A DNA stretch of 7,555 nt from Ruminococcus sp. CAG:403 (lineage in GTDB: Bacteria > Bacillota > Clostridia > Oscillospirales > Ruminococcaceae): positions 54,738 to 62,292 of the forward strand of contig FR899104.1 in the NCBI GenBank assembly GCA_000437255.1, read 5' to 3'. Every line of letters begins with the position of its first letter. Position 1 is the first letter of the stretch. The position numbers and the translations under genes are program-made. This document shows positions 5,701 through 7,555 of the stretch, piece after piece. Below the pieces are notes generated by a model. The model worked only from the letters and a program-made list of their open reading frames with translations. It made no database searches and was not told where the DNA came from.

Positions 5701-6888
5701 ATGGAGAAGAAAACAATTACCATTTCTCTGCGGCGGTTCATTCTGATTGTGGTTGCAGCAGTTGTGCTTTTTGTTGGAGGAATTGGATTTGTGCTGTATC
5801 GTGCGGGTTTTGCACTGCAATGGAGTCAAAAATATCAGCGGCTGCGAAATTTGGAAAAAATTGTCGAGAAGAATTACTATACGGATGAGGTGTCCCAAGA
5901 GGACTTGATGGACGGCGTTCTGAAAGGCTATATCAGTGGATTAAACGATCCGTATTCCCGATACATGACGGCGGAGGAGTATGCCTCCCTACAGGAAACA
6001 GAATCCGGTAAAACAGTTGGAATTGGCGTGACAGTGACCCAGACGGAGGAAGGCTATTTGCAGATCATGGAGGTGACGGAGGATTCTCCTGCACAGGCAG
6101 CAGATCTGCGGGTAGATGATGTGCTGCTTGCGGTAGATGGAACGGATCTGACGGAGTTTGAAGACTATCAGGATGCAGTGGCACACATCAAGGGAGAAGA
6201 AGGCACTACCGTGAACCTGACCGTTCGGCGAGGGGAGCAAACGCTTGAAAAGAAGCTGATTCGAAAGGAAATGGATGTCACCACTTCCTATGGTGTGATG
6301 CTGAATGACCAGATTGGCTATATTCGGATTTCTTCTTTTAAGGAAAATACAGCAGAGCAATTCTCGCAGGCATTGCAGTCTGTTTTGCAGCAAAATGCAA
6401 AAGGAATTGTATTTGATGTACGAGAGGATGGCGGTGGACTGGTTTCCGTTTTGGAAAAGATTTTGGATCCGCTGCTGCCGGCAGGGGAAATTGCCACTGC
6501 CACCTATGGAAATGGCAAAACAGAAACATTGGTAACATCCACAGAGGGGGAGTTGGATTTGCCAATGGTTGTTTTGGTCAACGGGAACACAGCCAGTGCG
6601 GCAGAATTGTTTGCGGCTTCGCTGCATGATTTCGGAAAAGCCAAGCTGCTGGGAACGCAGACCTTTGGAAAGGGCATTATGCAAACGACCAAAGAATTGG
6701 ATGACGGCGGGGCATTAACGCTGACGGTGGCAACTTATCAGACCACCAAAGGTGTGTGCTATCATGGTGTTGGCATTACGCCGGATGTGGTGCTGGAGCC
6801 TGCGGAATCGGATTCCATTGATTTGCAGCATCCGGATCCTGCTACTGATGCACAGCTGCGCCAGGCGATGAACCTGTTGATGCAATAG
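5701..6888 (+). CDS. ctpA: S41-family carboxy-terminal processing protease (CtpA/CtpB type)
   Basis: A 395-aa membrane-anchored serine protease that acts outside the cytoplasmic membrane on protein C-termini. The start chosen is the ATG at 5701, seven bases after GAAAGGCGG (5685-5693); it gives an N-terminal anchor at residues about 12-34 after a basic MEKKTITISLRR. Domains in order: helical N-domain with LNDPYSRYMTAEEY (81-94), PDZ at about 100-180 (GIGVTV, then VTEDSPAQAADLRVDDVLLAVDG), and the S41 core about 195-367. The catalytic Ser-Lys-Gln triad is complete: S299 in NGNTASAAELFA, K324 in FGKGIMQ, and Q328. The glycine loop usually written NPGG or NNGGG reads REDGGGL here. Its place after ftsEX-M23 is common in Clostridia and suggests control of cell-wall enzymes, though substrates are unknown. 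The exact symbol (ctpA or ctpB) is uncertain. Confidence 0.93.
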   Translation: MEKKTITISLRRFILIVVAAVVLFVGGIGFVLYRAGFALQWSQKYQRLRNLEKIVEKNYYTDEVSQEDLMDGVLKGYISGLNDPYSRYMTAEEYASLQETESGKTVGIGVTVTQTEEGYLQIMEVTEDSPAQAADLRVDDVLLAVDGTDLTEFEDYQDAVAHIKGEEGTTVNLTVRRGEQTLEKKLIRKEMDVTTSYGVMLNDQIGYIRISSFKENTAEQFSQALQSVLQQNAKGIVFDVREDGGGLVSVLEKILDPLLPAGEIATATYGNGKTETLVTSTEGELDLPMVVLVNGNTASAAELFAASLHDFGKAKLLGTQTFGKGIMQTTKELDDGGALTLTVATYQTTKGVCYHGVGITPDVVLEPAESDSIDLQHPDPATDAQLRQAMNLLMQ

Positions 6889-6927
6889 AATAATGAAAAG
6901 ATGGGAAATGGGAAAGGACGTAGAACT

Positions 6928-7542
6928 ATGAAATGGCTGCGATTTTTTCGAAAGAGAACAGAACCGCATACCGGAACAGGAACCAATCGAACCACGCCGC
7001 TGCATTTTGGGCGTGAGTTTTTACAGGAAGATGCCATGCAGCGTTATCGTTCCATTGCAATGCTGCTATCCAGGCAGGATTCGGAAGTGCTGCAAGAATT
7101 GGAACGCTGCATGATGCAGCCGACCAGCTTTGTAACGCAGTATGCACAGCGCTTTGCACTGCGCTGTCTGGATCCAGTTGCACTTTCTACGGATGAGCGG
7201 ATTTGGATTAGCATGGTGGACAGTCTGATTGTACATGGTTATGCAGAAGAATTGGACTATAAGTGTACGTATTCCGATTTGACCAGTGCGTTGGAACAAC
7301 TCCGCAATTGGGGAGATTTCAATTTAGAACTGCCCTTCCGCTATAAGGAACCGGAGGGGGAACTTCCGGATTGGTGTCAACTGCTGGATCAGACGTGGGA
7401 AGAAGCAGACAGCTGCATTGGAGGCATTGATATTGACAGCGATAGCTATGTGATCTTTTTGATAAAGCAGAAACAGCTGCATGCGTTACGGGAACTGGCT
7501 GCACAATTGCAGCATCGTATTACATATGCAGCACAGTTGTAA
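6928..7542 (+). CDS. Uncharacterised 204-aa cytoplasmic protein (possibly DUF6630-like)
   Basis: I do not recognise this protein with certainty. The ATG at 6928 is preferred over an in-frame ATG at 6901 because AAAGGA (6913-6918) lies nine bases before it, while 6901 has no such site. It starts 39 bases after the S41 stop, so it is probably cotranscribed. There is no signal peptide or membrane segment. The N-terminus is basic (KWLRFFRKR), residues about 30-65 look helical, and a middle stretch GYAEELDYKCTYSDL (104-118) precedes a C-terminal motif: WCQLLDQTWEEADSCIGGID (149-168) followed by DSDSYVIFLI (170-179). The GYAEELDYK and IDIDSDSYVIFLI patterns resemble, from memory, proteins labelled DUF6630; I could not verify this. 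Function is unknown. The gene ends 13 bases before the window edge, with no terminator visible. Confidence 0.8.
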   Translation: MKWLRFFRKRTEPHTGTGTNRTTPLHFGREFLQEDAMQRYRSIAMLLSRQDSEVLQELERCMMQPTSFVTQYAQRFALRCLDPVALSTDERIWISMVDSLIVHGYAEELDYKCTYSDLTSALEQLRNWGDFNLELPFRYKEPEGELPDWCQLLDQTWEEADSCIGGIDIDSDSYVIFLIKQKQLHALRELAAQLQHRITYAAQL

Positions 7543-7555
7543 AGAAAAATTGAAA

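Noticed and set aside
6901..6927. Earlier ATG (6901) for the last gene
   Set aside because: No ribosome binding site at proper distance; the AAAGGA at 6913-6918 serves the ATG at 6928.

Overview
The window looks like a chromosomal, core-genome region of a low-to-moderate GC, Gram-positive anaerobe of the class Clostridia. An Oscillospirales/Ruminococcaceae-like lineage is my best inference. The reasons are the gene order ftsE-ftsX-coiled-coil M23 peptidase-S41 peptidase, strong AAAGGAGG-type ribosome binding sites, ATG starts, and the protein styles (ArgRS ending in PEKM, a CdaR/PucR-type regulator, an Asn/Ser-rich linker in a secreted hydrolase). All convincing genes are on the + strand. I see no tRNA, rRNA, CRISPR array, insertion sequence or phage gene.

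Layout. Positions 1-989 hold the 3' part of argS (arginyl-tRNA synthetase), cut by the window edge. A 197-base AT-rich gap carries a plausible extended -10 promoter. Positions 1187-2272 encode a 361-aa CdaR/PucR-family transcription regulator. A 193-base gap follows (2273-2465), with a possible 41-aa ORF, an inverted repeat, a weak promoter candidate and two copies of a GAAAYCGGYTTCCAA element. Then comes a tightly packed cell-wall cluster: ftsE (2466-3155), ftsX (3145-4050, overlapping ftsE) and a secreted coiled-coil/M23 endopeptidase (4069-5550). A 150-base gap contains a perfect 16-bp palindrome and two RNA hairpins, the second terminator-like. After it lie an S41 carboxy-terminal processing protease (5701-6888) and an unrecognised 204-aa cytoplasmic protein (6928-7542) that reaches almost to the window end.

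How the genes may work together. FtsE (ATPase) and FtsX (membrane protein) form an ABC-type complex that moves no substrate; it conveys ATP hydrolysis across the membrane to switch on a peptidoglycan hydrolase. The next gene is the natural partner: it has an N-terminal coiled coil of the PcsB/CwlO/EnvC kind and a LytM domain with all catalytic residues. The S41 protease is membrane-anchored with its PDZ and protease domains outside, so it could trim or degrade cell-wall enzymes, as CtpA proteases do in other bacteria. The hairpin-rich gap before it could set its level separately from ftsEX. The regulator gene may or may not control the cluster; only its position suggests this.

I did not find a clearly new biological system. 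The most useful leads are the paired operator-like repeats before ftsE, the structured gap at 5551-5700, the Cys/His insert in the M23 domain and the uncharacterised last gene.
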